From NCBI GenBank assembly GCA_038207565.1, contig JBBQZQ010000006.1, positions 57,876-121,875 of the forward strand: 64,000 nucleotides of DNA, in the 5' to 3' direction. The position numbers and the translations under genes are program-made. Source of the DNA: JALZAI01 sp038207565. GTDB lineage: Bacteria; Actinomycetota; Actinomycetes; Mycobacteriales; Jatrophihabitantaceae. The notes under the pieces are model-generated. The model did not search any database. It had not been told where the DNA came from and worked only from the letters and a program-made list of their open reading frames with translations. Positions 35,973 to 44,214 of this stretch are shown here, piece by piece (within the stretch, counting starts at the first letter, position 1; the number at the start of each line of letters is the position of its first letter).

Positions 35973-36010
35973 CAGCTCGCCGGCGATGTCCCCTACGGCG
36001 ACGACGGTCC

Positions 36011-36976
36011 CTAGAGGTTGGCGACGTCCGCCTGCTTCGCGCGAACGGCGTCCGCCGCGGCCTTCAGGCCGGCGAGTTCGGTCTCGGTCAGGTCGCGCTC
36101 GACCACCTTCTTCACGCCCTCGCGTCCGATCTCGGCCTCGACGCCCAGGTAGGCGCCACTGATGCCGTACTCGCCGTCGACCCATGCGCACACCGGGATG
36201 ACCTGGCCGGAGTCCTCGATGACCGCGCGCGCCATCCGAGCGGCTGCTGCCGAGGGTGCGTAGTACGCCGAGCCGGTCTTGAGCAGCGCGACGACCTCGG
36301 CGCCGCCGTTGCGGGTGCGGTTGACGAGCTCCTCGATCTTGTCGGCGTCCATCACGTCGGTGAGCGGCTTGCCGTCGACGAAGCACGCCGAGGGCACCGG
36401 CACCATCGTGTCGCCGTGCGAGCCGAGGGTGAGCGTCTGCACCGAGCCCACGGGGACGCCGAGAGTGGTGGCCACATTGTTGGTGAAGCGCGCGGTGTCC
36501 AGGACGCCGGCCTGGCCGAACACGCGGTTCTTCGGGAAGCCCGAGGCCTGCGCGGCGAGCGCTGTCATCTCGTCCAGCGGGTTCGAGACGATGATGATGA
36601 CCGCGTTCGGTGAATGGCGCGCCACGTTCTCCGCGACGCCGCGGACGATCTTCGCGTTGACCCCGAGCAGGTCCATGCGGCTCATCCCGGGCTTGCGCGG
36701 CAGCCCGGCGGTGATCACGACGACATCGGAATCGGCGGTGGCTTCATAACCCTTCCCGCCGGCGGTCGTGGTGGCGCCGACGACCGTCGTCTCGAAGCCC
36801 TCGATGGGACGCGACTGGTTGAGGTCCAGCGCGAGACCTTCCGGCTTGCCCTCGACGATGTCGGTCAGCACAACCGTCTCGAACACGTCGTACTCGGCCA
36901 GGCGTTGGGCGGTGGTGGAACCGTAAAAACCGGATCCGACCACGGTGACTTTCCCGCGACGGGCTCTGTCGGACAT
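36011..36976 (-). CDS. mdh: Malate dehydrogenase (LDH-like type)
   Basis: A 321-residue NAD-dependent malate dehydrogenase interconverting malate and oxaloacetate. The Rossmann motif is KVTVVGSGFYGSTTAQRL, with Asp39 (VVLTDI) placing it as NAD-specific. The substrate-specificity loop reads GLPRKPGMSR, whose Arg-Lys-Pro-Gly-Met marks malate rather than lactate dehydrogenases. The catalytic His is in LGSHGDTMVP (His187). The ATG at 36976 has GAGGAGAG upstream. This is the LDH-like type common in some actinobacteria, rather than the cytosolic type of mycobacteria. It completes the set of TCA genes in the window. Confidence 0.95.
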   Translation of the reverse strand: MSDRARRGKVTVVGSGFYGSTTAQRLAEYDVFETVVLTDIVEGKPEGLALDLNQSRPIEGFETTVVGATTTAGGKGYEATADSDVVVITAGLPRKPGMSRMDLLGVNAKIVRGVAENVARHSPNAVIIIVSNPLDEMTALAAQASGFPKNRVFGQAGVLDTARFTNNVATTLGVPVGSVQTLTLGSHGDTMVPVPSACFVDGKPLTDVMDADKIEELVNRTRNGGAEVVALLKTGSAYYAPSAAAARMARAVIEDSGQVIPVCAWVDGEYGISGAYLGVEAEIGREGVKKVVERDLTETELAGLKAAADAVRAKQADVANL

Positions 36977-37033
36977 GTAGCTCTCTCCTCGGTCGAGTGG
37001 ACGATGGCGTATCGGTGCTTCCTGCACGCGAGG

Positions 37034-37330
37034 CTAGCCCGTGGATCCGTTCGTGCGCAGGCGGAGGGCGACGCTGAGGATCACGACACCTGTGCCCAGG
37101 TAGAAGACCACGTCACGCCAGCGGCCACGCACGGCGAGCATGCCCGCTGCCTGAGCCGGCAGCACGAGGCGCAGCAAGGCGGCCAGCAGCATCGCCGCGG
37201 CGATGATCCCGGCGCCGGGACGCCAGTCCCCCGGCTCGAGCACCAGGAACACCACCGCCGCGAGCAGGATGACGATGACAGCGACGAAGGGCGCCTCGAC
37301 CCGCAGCCAGCGCAGGGCCCGCAACAGCAT
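37034..37330 (-). CDS. DUF3017 small membrane protein
   Basis: A 98-residue protein with three hydrophobic segments: EAPFVAVIVILLAAVVFLVL, WRPGAGIIAAAMLLAALLRLVL and WRDVVFYLGTGVVILSVALRL, ending in a short basic tail. DUF3017 proteins are consistently encoded directly downstream of folD in actinobacteria and have no known function. The ATG at 37330 follows the folD TGA after one base, so translation is coupled; the frame is open further upstream but that would overlap folD. Confidence 0.85.
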   Translation of the reverse strand: MLLRALRWLRVEAPFVAVIVILLAAVVFLVLEPGDWRPGAGIIAAAMLLAALLRLVLPAQAAGMLAVRGRWRDVVFYLGTGVVILSVALRLRTNGSTG

Positions 37331-37331
37331 C

Positions 37332-38180
37332 TCAGCCGGCCAGCGAGCGTTCGGCCGCCTCGACGACATTGCGCAACAGCATGGCTCTGGTCATCGGGCC
37401 CACCCCACCGGGATTGGGGCTGAGGTACCCCGCGACCTCGGCGACGTCGGCCGCGACGTCGCCTGCGATCTTGCCGTTCACGCGGCTGACACCCGCGTCC
37501 AGGACGGCCGCGCCCTTCTTCACCATCCCCGCGGTCACCAGTCCCGGCGATCCGGCGGCCGCCACGACAATATCCGCCTGCCGCACGTGCGCGGCCAGCT
37601 CGCGGGTGCCTGTGTGGCACACGGTGACGCTCGCGTTCTCGCTACGCCGGGTCAGCATTAGCGCGAGCGGCCGTCCGACGGTAATACCCCGTCCGATCAC
37701 CACCACGTTCGCTCCGTCGATCGCGATGTCGAAGCGGCGCAGCAGTTCGATGATCCCGGTCGGCGTGCACGGCAACGGGGCAGGCTTGCCCAGCACCAAC
37801 CAGCCCAGATTCATCGGATGCAGCCCGTCCACGTCCTTGTGCGGGTCGACGCGGGCGAGGATGGCGTTCTCGTCCAGCCCGGTGGGCTGTTGGACTAAGA
37901 ATGCGGTGCAGGACGGGTCGGCGTTCAGCTCGTCGACGACCGCCTCCACCTCGGCCTGGCTCGTGCCGGCGGGCAGGTCGCGACGGATGCTGCGCACACC
38001 GATCTGGGCGCAGTCGCGGTGCTTGGCATTGACGTACCACGCACTGGCCGGGTCGTTGCCGACGAGGACGGTGCCCAGTCCCGCGACGATGCCGCGCTCG
38101 GCCAGGAGCGTCACGCGATCGGTGAGTTCGGCTTTGATCGTGTCGAGGGTGGCCTTGCCGTCCAGGATGATCGCCGTCAC
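37332..38180 (-). CDS. folD: Methylenetetrahydrofolate dehydrogenase / cyclohydrolase
   Basis: FolD interconverts 5,10-methylene-, methenyl- and 10-formyl-tetrahydrofolate, the one-carbon donor for PurN and PurH encoded just upstream. The 282-residue protein starts at GTG 38180 with TAIILDGKATLDTIK, carries the catalytic Tyr/Lys motif YVNAKHRDC (Tyr49, Lys53), FLVQQPTGLDENAILARVDPHKDVDGLHP, and the NADP fold NVVVIGRGITVGRPLALMLTRR near 165, ending YLSPNPGGVGPMTRAMLLRNVV. The Gln-Gln-Pro in place of the common QLPLP loop is a small variation. An ATG six codons upstream is a possible longer start. Confidence 0.95.
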   Translation of the reverse strand: MTAIILDGKATLDTIKAELTDRVTLLAERGIVAGLGTVLVGNDPASAWYVNAKHRDCAQIGVRSIRRDLPAGTSQAEVEAVVDELNADPSCTAFLVQQPTGLDENAILARVDPHKDVDGLHPMNLGWLVLGKPAPLPCTPTGIIELLRRFDIAIDGANVVVIGRGITVGRPLALMLTRRSENASVTVCHTGTRELAAHVRQADIVVAAAGSPGLVTAGMVKKGAAVLDAGVSRVNGKIAGDVAADVAEVAGYLSPNPGGVGPMTRAMLLRNVVEAAERSLAG

Positions 38181-38243
38181 GAGCCACCATCCTGCCATCA
38201 GCGATGCGGCGACCTGCCGCGCGTCAGCCGATCCGGACGCCGT

Positions 38244-38287
38244 GCGTTCCGCGGAACGCGCAAGGCCGGGAAGGCCGGGAAGGCCGA
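38244..38287. repeat. 16-bp perfect palindrome plus 9-bp tandem repeat after purH
   Basis: GCGTTCCGCGGAACGC (38244-38259) is a perfect palindrome with no loop. It is followed by almost three copies of AAGGCCGGG (38262-38287), reaching to within six bases of the purH stop. The core CGTTCCGCGGAACG recurs after pcrA at 48410. The position between purH and folD on the minus strand fits a terminator or a protein-binding site. Confidence 0.6.
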
Positions 38288-38292
38288 CCGGA

Positions 38293-39864
38293 CTAATGGG
38301 CGAAGTGCCGGGTGCCGGTGAAGTAGACCGTCACGCCCGCGGCCTTCGCCACGTCGATGACGTCCCCGTCCCGGATGGAACCGCCCGGCTCGACGATCGC
38401 CCGGACTCCCGCATCGATGAGCACCTGCGCCCCGTCGGCGAAAGGGAAGAAAGCGTCGGACGCCGCGGCCGACCCGGCAGCCCGCTCCCCGGCGCGCGAC
38501 ACGGCGAGTCGGCACGAGTCCACGCGGTTCACCTGGCCCATGCCGATGCCGACCGTGGCGCGGTCCTTGGCAAGCAGGATCGCATTCGACTTCGCGGCCC
38601 GGATCGCCCGCCACGCGAAGGCAAGGTCGGCCAAAACCGCGTGCCCGGCCGCCTCACCGGTCACCAACGTCCAAGTCGCCGGGTCGTCGCCGGGCGCGTC
38701 GATGCGATCCGAGCTCTGCATCAGCATGCCGCCGGACACTGCGCGGGTCTCCACCGACGCGTGGTACGGGCGCGGCTCGGCGACCAGCAGGCGCAGATTC
38801 TTCTTGCGGCGCAACCGTTCCAGGGCGTCGTCGTCGAAGCTCGGCGCGACGATGACCTCGGTGAAGATGTCGGCGAGCTGCGCGGCCATCGCCATGGTCA
38901 CCGGACCGTTGGTGGCGATCACGCCGCCGTACGCGCTGATCGGATCGCACGCGTTCGCGTTGCGGTGCGCCTCGGCGATATCGTCGCCGACCGCGATGCC
39001 GCAGGGGTTCGCATGTTTGATGATCGCGACGCAGGGCTCGGCGAAGTCGTAGGCCGCGCGCCAGGCGGCATCCGAATCGACGTAGTTGTTGTAGCTCATC
39101 TCCTTGCCCCACAGCTGCTCCGCGCCGGCGAGGCCACCGGTGCCGCCAGGGGCGACGTAGAGCGCGGCCCGCTGGTGTGGGTTCTCGCCGTAGCGCAGCA
39201 CGGCCGCTCGCTCGTAGGCCGACGCGACCCAGCCGGGGAAGCCGCTGGCCACCCCGTCCACCTCGTCGTCGGGTGCGACCACATTGCCGAGCCACGAGGC
39301 CACCGCGATGTCGTACGCGGCGGTGTGCCGGAACGCGGCGACAGCCAGCCGCTGCCGGGCGGCGAGATCGAACCCACCGGCACGCACCGCGTCCACCACG
39401 TCGCGGTAGCGGGCCGGATCGGTGACCACGGCGATCGAGCCGTGGTTCTTCGCGCTGGCACGGACCATCGCCGGGCCCCCGATGTCGATCTGCTCGACGA
39501 CCTCGGGATGGGACGCGCCGCTGGCCACGGTGTCCACGAACGGGTACAGGTTCACGACGAGCAGCTGGAACGCCGCGATGCCCAGCCCACCTATCGTCGC
39601 GACGTGCTCGGGATCGTTCTGGTCGGCCAGCAGTCCGGCGTGGACATTCGGGTGCAGCGTCTTCACCCGCCCGCCCAGGATCTCAGGAAACCCGGTGACC
39701 TCGTCGACGGCGACGACCGGGATGCCGAGTTCGCGAATGCGGGCGGCTGTCGATCCCGTGGAGACGATTTCGACTCCGGCGTCGTGCAGGCCCTGGGCGA
39801 GTTCCTCCAGTCCGGTCTTGTCATAGACGCTGACGAGCGCGCGGCGGACGGCGATCTGGGTCAT
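38293..39864 (-). CDS. purH: Bifunctional AICAR formyltransferase / IMP cyclohydrolase
   Basis: PurH performs the last two steps of IMP synthesis. The 523-residue protein has the MGS-like cyclohydrolase domain at the start (RRALVSVYDKTGLEELAQGLHDAGVEIVSTGSTA; HPNVHAGLLADQND, the conserved HPxxHGGxLxR analogue) and the AICARFT domain with RYGENPHQRAALY near 225, IIKHANPCGIAVG near 290, DPISAYGGVIATN and the C-terminal FFPFADGAQVLIDAGVRAIVEPGGSIRDGDVI. The ATG at 39864 overlaps the purN stop by ATGA. Formyl donor comes from FolD encoded downstream. Confidence 0.97.
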   Translation of the reverse strand: MTQIAVRRALVSVYDKTGLEELAQGLHDAGVEIVSTGSTAARIRELGIPVVAVDEVTGFPEILGGRVKTLHPNVHAGLLADQNDPEHVATIGGLGIAAFQLLVVNLYPFVDTVASGASHPEVVEQIDIGGPAMVRASAKNHGSIAVVTDPARYRDVVDAVRAGGFDLAARQRLAVAAFRHTAAYDIAVASWLGNVVAPDDEVDGVASGFPGWVASAYERAAVLRYGENPHQRAALYVAPGGTGGLAGAEQLWGKEMSYNNYVDSDAAWRAAYDFAEPCVAIIKHANPCGIAVGDDIAEAHRNANACDPISAYGGVIATNGPVTMAMAAQLADIFTEVIVAPSFDDDALERLRRKKNLRLLVAEPRPYHASVETRAVSGGMLMQSSDRIDAPGDDPATWTLVTGEAAGHAVLADLAFAWRAIRAAKSNAILLAKDRATVGIGMGQVNRVDSCRLAVSRAGERAAGSAAASDAFFPFADGAQVLIDAGVRAIVEPGGSIRDGDVIDVAKAAGVTVYFTGTRHFAH

Positions 39865-40424
39865 GCAGACATCTCCTGGCACAGCTGTCGGAGGGTGGTG
39901 ACGAACAGTGGCTTCTCTGCGGCCTGGATGCGCTCGCGCAGGCTGGCCTCGTCGTCATCGGCGTGAACGGGCACCTCGACCTGGGCGATGACCTGGCCGG
40001 TGTCGATGCCCTCGTCCACCCAGTGCACGGTCGCGCCAGTCGTGCGTGCGCCGGCGGCCAGGGCTTCGCGGATCGCGTGCGCCCCGGGAAACGCGGGCAG
40101 CAGCGCGGGATGCGTGTTCACCACCCGGAACCGGTCGAGAACCGGTGGGCCGATCAAGCGCATGAACCCGGCCAGTACGAGCAGGTCGGGCTGGTGCTCG
40201 CCGATCGCCGCAGCCAGCGCCTCGTTCCAGTCAGCCCGCTGCGCGTACTCGCCCAGCGCGACGGTGAAAGTCGGCAGGCCCGCGGCTTCTGCCCGCCGAA
40301 GCGCCTCGGACTCGGGGACGTCGGACCCGGCGGCCGCAACAAGCGGGCCGAGTTCGCGATCGTCGAGCAGCGCCTGCAGGGTGGTGCCGCTGCCCGAGGC
40401 GAGGACGACCAGCCGCACACTCAC
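39861..40424 (-). CDS. purN: Phosphoribosylglycinamide formyltransferase
   Basis: PurN transfers a formyl group from 10-formyl-THF to GAR in purine synthesis. The 187-residue protein starts at GTG 40424 with VRLVVLASGSGTTLQALL, and has the catalytic residues Asn103 and His105 in VVNTHPALLPAFPGAHAI and Asp141 in HWVDEGIDTGQVI. It is the first of a coupled purN-purH pair; the PerM-like gene ends 11 bases upstream. The order perM-purN-purH matches a block I recall from mycobacteria. Confidence 0.96.
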   Translation of the reverse strand: MSVRLVVLASGSGTTLQALLDDRELGPLVAAAGSDVPESEALRRAEAAGLPTFTVALGEYAQRADWNEALAAAIGEHQPDLLVLAGFMRLIGPPVLDRFRVVNTHPALLPAFPGAHAIREALAAGARTTGATVHWVDEGIDTGQVIAQVEVPVHADDDEASLRERIQAAEKPLFVTTLRQLCQEMSA

Positions 40425-40435
40425 GTGTGCTGACC

Positions 40436-41827
40436 CTACCCGGCGAGCTGGTCGGACTCCTCGTGCTCCTCGTCCTCGGTGGCGACTCGCAGGACGCGCT
40501 CAGCCGGCTTCGCGGCGAGGAAGAACCCGACCTCGTCCTCGTCGTCGACCGGCCTGCGCAGCCAGGTCCATGCAGCCGCGGCAGCGAGGCAGGTCAGGCT
40601 CAGCAGGCCGACCTCCCCAGCTACTGCGCCGCCAAGCCGCCACGGCGAGGCGCCGACGGTCCGCAGCCGCCCTTGTCCGGCAGCACCGCCGGCCTGCCAG
40701 CCGAGCACGAGCATCGCCAGGCCGGACGCGAGCGCGGCGCCGCCGGCGGTCCGCAGCCGTTGCGGCCAGCTCGGGGTGTGGGTCGCGGTGTGGGTCGCGG
40801 TGTGGGTCGCGGCGCGGGTCGGGGCGCGGGTCGGGGCGCGGGTCGCCAGGCGGGCGACGACCGTTGCGGCGAGCAGCGGTGTCGCGACCACGAGCACCCA
40901 CGCCGGCCAGCCGGCTCCCTGACCGGACGGCACCGCCCCCAGCAACGGAAAGGCGGGCATGGTGCCCGTCGCGGTCGTCCCTGCGCCGACGGTCGTCCCG
41001 GCGCCCACGGCGAACCCCGGGCCCGCGAGGTAGGACGCTGCGGCGATCGCGGCATTCGGCGCGGCGAGCACGCCGAGCAGCAGCACCGGCACGCCGCCCC
41101 AGCCGCCACCAACCTGTTGCGAGATCGCCTCGACCTGGCTGTGGTGCAGCACGATGGCGGCGGCCACCAGCACAGCGCCGCCGCACAGGTAGACGGCCGT
41201 CGCGGCCGTCGCGGCCCGCACGATCGGGCCCAGACCGGCAGGGATGCGCCCGGCGCACCACCCGCGCAGCGGGGACGCGCGGACGAACGCGACGACTCCA
41301 CTGAGCGCGAACAGCAGCACGGCGCCGATACCCACTCCGAGCAGGGGGGCGCTGCTCGACCCCAGCGTCGCGAAGGGGACGGCCACCAGGCAGCACCCCG
41401 CGAAGGCCACCGCCTGAGCCGCGCCGGCGAGCCACAACCGGGCGGGCGCTGTTTCATCCAGCGCCGCGGCAGCGTCGGCGAGCCCGGCGCCCGCCCGCCG
41501 CGCGATCACCGCGACGACCAGCAACATGCCGAGCGGCAGCCAGGACGCGAAGGTTCCGTCAACTGTCACCCCGCCGTGCAGTGCGGCCAGGAAGGTCAGC
41601 AGGCCACCCTTGATGGTGGACGTCGCCCGGTTGCCGCCGCTGAAATCGTTGCCCGACACCGGTAACCAGCACACCGCGACCACGACGAGGGCGAGGGTCG
41701 CGCACACCGCGGCGACGCCGACGCCCGTCCACACCGCGGAGAGCCACAGCGACCGGCCGGCAGCCTGGGGGACGACGCGTTTGCGGACCGGCTGCCCCTC
41801 GGCGCGGTCGTAGCGGTCGGCGAACAC
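40436..41827 (-). CDS. PerM-like integral membrane protein (DUF6350)
   Basis: A polytopic membrane protein with about ten hydrophobic segments, for example AVWTGVGVAAVCATLALVVVAVCWLPV, ASWLPLGMLLVVAVIARRAG, AVAFAGCCLVAVPFA, AAPNAAIAAASYLAGPGFAVGAG (a conserved DUF6350-type stretch) and GWPAWVLVVATPLLAATVV. The position between a Pro-rich 34 kDa-antigen-like gene and purN matches M. tuberculosis PerM (Rv0955), implicated in cell division and persistence. A cytoplasmic loop holds ATRAPTRAPTRAATHTATHTATHT from a 12-bp repeat. I chose GTG 41827; the frame is open to an ATG at 41917. Confidence 0.78.
   Translation of the reverse strand: MFADRYDRAEGQPVRKRVVPQAAGRSLWLSAVWTGVGVAAVCATLALVVVAVCWLPVSGNDFSGGNRATSTIKGGLLTFLAALHGGVTVDGTFASWLPLGMLLVVAVIARRAGAGLADAAAALDETAPARLWLAGAAQAVAFAGCCLVAVPFATLGSSSAPLLGVGIGAVLLFALSGVVAFVRASPLRGWCAGRIPAGLGPIVRAATAATAVYLCGGAVLVAAAIVLHHSQVEAISQQVGGGWGGVPVLLLGVLAAPNAAIAAASYLAGPGFAVGAGTTVGAGTTATGTMPAFPLLGAVPSGQGAGWPAWVLVVATPLLAATVVARLATRAPTRAPTRAATHTATHTATHTPSWPQRLRTAGGAALASGLAMLVLGWQAGGAAGQGRLRTVGASPWRLGGAVAGEVGLLSLTCLAAAAAWTWLRRPVDDEDEVGFFLAAKPAERVLRVATEDEEHEESDQLAG
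40776..40847. repeat. 12-bp tandem repeats inside the PerM-like gene
   Basis: Three copies of GTGTGGGTCGCG (from 40776) are followed by three of GCGCGGGTCGGG-type (from 40812), six in all with an exact 12-base period, so the reading frame is kept. They encode alternating Thr-His-Thr-Ala and Thr-Arg-Ala-Pro units in a loop between membrane helices. Confidence 0.9.
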
Positions 41828-41947
41828 ATCCTCAGGCTCGCAAAGGCGCGCGTTGATCCCTCGCAGACGCGCCGGGCCCGGGGCAGTGCACAGCCACGCC
41901 GATACACCGAAAGACACCCCGGAACAGGTGTCCGGGGCGCCCTTCGG

Positions 41948-43012
41948 TCACTGCTGCGTGTATCCGGGGGGCTGCTGCCCGTATCCGGGCGGCGGTCCCT
42001 GCTGCGGCGGAGGGGGCGGCTGCTGCCCGTATCCCGGCGGCGGTCCCTGCGGCGGCGGTCCCTGCGGTGGCCCTTGCTGCGGTGGCCCTTGCTGCGGTGG
42101 TCCCTGCTGCGGCCCTTGCTGCGGTGGCCCGTAGCCCGGCGGCGGGGGACCGTAGCCCTGCTGCTTCTGGCGGGAGCCGCCGGAACCAGATCCGGATCTA
42201 CCAAGTGCGGGCAGCTGGCCACCGGTTTGCTGGAACCGCAGGAAGCACAGCACGGCAGCCGCGATCAGCAGGAGCAGGACGACCCAGTACGAGAAGTCGT
42301 GGCCCTCTTCGATCACCTTGTCGTATTCACTGTCGCTGACGCCGACCGCGGCGCTGTAGGTCGGGACAATCAACAAAGCCAAGAGCGTGCAGATCACCGC
42401 GAGCACGAAGGCGCCAAGGGCAGCCAGGCGGACGGGCACCGGCAGTTTCACCTGCGGCGCGAAGAGCGCGAGCGCAACGAGGCCGGCGCCGATGAGCGCC
42501 AGCAGGATCGCGAACCAGCCGAAGAAACCCGACCAGGCGCCGTCGCTCGCACCGCCGCACAGGTCCCCGGCACCGCTGACGGTCGTGGAACTATCGCAAA
42601 CCGACTTCAGGGCGCCCTTGACGTCGTAGCTGTAATACTTGAAGAACGAGAAGATGAGTGCCAGCAAAGGGGCGCCGAGAATGCCCCAGTCAAGAGGGTT
42701 GACCGACTTCGGGTCGAAACCCTTCTTGGACCCGGACGGAGCCGGGTTGCCATAATCGCCGCCGTATTGGCCGGGCGGCGGGCCGTACTGGCCGGGCGGC
42801 GGGCCGTACTGGCCGGGCGGCGGGCCGTACTGGCTCGGCGGGCCGTACTGGCTCGGCGGCGGGCCGTACTGGCCGGGCGGCGGGCCGTACTGGCCGGGCG
42901 GCGGGCCGTACTGGCCGGGCGGCGGGCCGTACTGGCCGGGCGGCGGGCCGTACTGGCCCGGCTCGCCTTCGGGCGCACCGGGAGGTTCATTCCCGGGTGG
43001 ACCGTAAGTCAT
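41948..43012 (-). CDS. Pro/Gly/Gln-rich membrane protein (34 kDa antigen-like), copy 1
   Basis: A 354-residue protein with a repetitive N-terminus (about ten QYGPPPG units, residues 19-85), a conserved entry GFDPKSVNPLDWGILGA, four membrane helices (LLALIFSFFKYYSYD; FFGWFAILLALIGAGLVALALFA; RLAALGAFVLAVICTLLALLIVPTY; YWVVLLLLIAAAVLCFLRFQQTGGQLPAL) and a Gln/Gly/Pro-rich tail (QQGPPQQGPPQ). An extracellular loop has two cysteines (SVCDSS, DLCGG). Gene position between sucCD and the PerM-like gene matches the M. tuberculosis 34 kDa antigen Rv0954 (DUF5336). The next gene upstream is a clear paralogue, so this is a tandem duplication. Function unknown, probably envelope-associated. Confidence 0.82.
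   Translation of the reverse strand: MTYGPPGNEPPGAPEGEPGQYGPPPGQYGPPPGQYGPPPGQYGPPPGQYGPPPSQYGPPSQYGPPPGQYGPPPGQYGPPPGQYGGDYGNPAPSGSKKGFDPKSVNPLDWGILGAPLLALIFSFFKYYSYDVKGALKSVCDSSTTVSGAGDLCGGASDGAWSGFFGWFAILLALIGAGLVALALFAPQVKLPVPVRLAALGAFVLAVICTLLALLIVPTYSAAVGVSDSEYDKVIEEGHDFSYWVVLLLLIAAAVLCFLRFQQTGGQLPALGRSGSGSGGSRQKQQGYGPPPPGYGPPQQGPQQGPPQQGPPQQGPPQGPPPQGPPPGYGQQPPPPPQQGPPPGYGQQPPGYTQQ
42765..42960. repeat. 21-bp coding repeats for QYGPPPG
   Basis: A unit of about 21 bases (GGCGGGCCGTACTGGCCGG, plus strand) recurs roughly nine times; two copies have a CTCGGC variant (Ser for Gly) and one lacks a Pro codon. Multiples of three bases keep the frame. The near-identity at DNA level shows recent expansion. 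Confidence 0.9.
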
Positions 43013-43141
43013 CTGATGGCGTTCCTCTCACACGTGGACGTAACGGGGATAGTCGACCTCTTGATCGACTCGGCTGATCGGCAATCCTGCTACCCGCGGC
43101 GAACCGTACCGCTCAGCAGAAGCTCGGGGCGCGACAACAGA

Positions 43142-43168
43142 CCGGAACGCGCGAGGTGCGCGTTCCGG
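43142..43168. terminator. Perfect 11-bp hairpin between the paralogous membrane-protein genes
   Basis: CCGGAACGCGC (43142-43152) and GCGCGTTCCGG (43158-43168) pair exactly around a 5-base loop. It lies 58 bases after the copy-2 stop on the minus strand and ~130 bases before the copy-1 start, and shares the GGAACGC/GCGTTCC theme with the palindromes after purH and pcrA. A terminator of the copy-2 transcript is likely. The rest of the 213-base spacer should hold the copy-1 promoter; I see no clear elements. Confidence 0.6.
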
Positions 43169-43225
43169 CCCGGAGCAGGTCATGCGAAATCGAGCGCGCC
43201 GAAGGGCGCCAGCAGTCGGCTGCCG

Positions 43226-44062
43226 CTACTGGCGCGGCGGCCCTGGCGGGGGTGCGGGCGGCATTCCTGGAGGACCGCTGGGGCTGCCGTCGGGACCCCC
43301 GCTGGGGCCGCCGCCGATGCCAGGACGCCGGCCACCCATGCCCGCCGGCAGCTGACCGCCGGTCTGCTGGAAGCGCAGGAACGACAGCACCGCCCCCGCA
43401 ATGATCACGATCACACTGACCCAATAGCCAAACCCGTGGCCTTCGTCAACGCTGTTGTTGAAGAAGTCACCGGCGCCAGGCACAACGACGAGTGCGAGCA
43501 GAACGCACAGCGTCGCCAGTGCATACGCTCCGAGCGCGATTAGCCGGTTCGGGAAGGGCAGCTTCACGTGAGGTGCGAAGATTTCTGCCGCGACTGCAGC
43601 GGAGCCGATGAGCGCGAGGAGCATTGCGAACCAGCCGAAGAAGCCGTGCCAAGCGTTGAGGCTGCCCAGATCGGTACCCCGGTAGGAGTAGGTGTAGTAG
43701 CTGACGAAGCTGAAAAGGAACGCCAGCGCTCCGGCTCCGAGGATGCCCCAGTCAAGGGGGTTGACGCTCTTCGGGTCGAAGGAGCCGCCGCCACTGGGTG
43801 GACCGTACGGCTGGCCGGGCGGCGGGCCCCACTGGCCCTGTGCCGGCGGAGCACCGTAGCCGCCCTGCGGCGGCGGACTGCCGTACCCACCCTGGGGCGG
43901 CGGGGCACCGTATCCACCCTGGGGCGGCGGGGCACCGTAGCCGCCCTGCGGCGGCGGGCCGTACGCCCCTGACTGCGGCGGCGCACCAGGAGGCGGCCCC
44001 TGGGGCGGCTGCCCGCCGGATTCCTCGGGGGGAGGCGGCGGAGGCGGCGGTTGAAACGTCAT
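43226..44062 (-). CDS. Pro/Gly-rich membrane protein (34 kDa antigen-like), copy 2
   Basis: A 278-residue paralogue of the neighbouring protein. It has PPPPPPPPEESGG and five GGYGAPPPQ-type repeats at the N-terminus, the shared SFDPKSVNPLDWGILGAGALAFLFSFVSYYTYSYRG entry, four membrane helices (WHGFFGWFAMLLALIGSAAVAAEIF; LIALGAYALATLCVLLALVVV; YWVSVIVIIAGAVLSFLRFQQTGGQLPAG) and a Gly/Pro-rich tail. The shared strings NPLDWGILGA and FLRFQQTGGQLPA prove common descent with copy 1, while loops and repeats have diverged. It has its own spacer upstream and a hairpin after its stop, so the two copies may be expressed separately. Confidence 0.82.
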   Translation of the reverse strand: MTFQPPPPPPPPEESGGQPPQGPPPGAPPQSGAYGPPPQGGYGAPPPQGGYGAPPPQGGYGSPPPQGGYGAPPAQGQWGPPPGQPYGPPSGGGSFDPKSVNPLDWGILGAGALAFLFSFVSYYTYSYRGTDLGSLNAWHGFFGWFAMLLALIGSAAVAAEIFAPHVKLPFPNRLIALGAYALATLCVLLALVVVPGAGDFFNNSVDEGHGFGYWVSVIVIIAGAVLSFLRFQQTGGQLPAGMGGRRPGIGGGPSGGPDGSPSGPPGMPPAPPPGPPRQ

Positions 44063-44214
44063 GGCAGTCTCCTCAAATGGAACAAGACCCTACTGAGGTG
44101 CAAGCTAGCCGCCGTTACGCCGTCTGCATACTTGCAACGCCCTAAGAGGAGCCGTGAATTTGATGAGTAACCCATAAACTACGCAATGCGGTGCGAATCG
44201 GGTCGAGGAGAAGA

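Noticed and set aside
37369..39966. An 865-codon plus-strand open frame opposite folD and purH
   Set aside because: Low-complexity shadow; folD and purH on the minus strand are complete.
42765..42960. CRISPR-like regular repeats
   Set aside because: The ~21-base units have no spacers and encode QYGPPPG in frame within a membrane protein.
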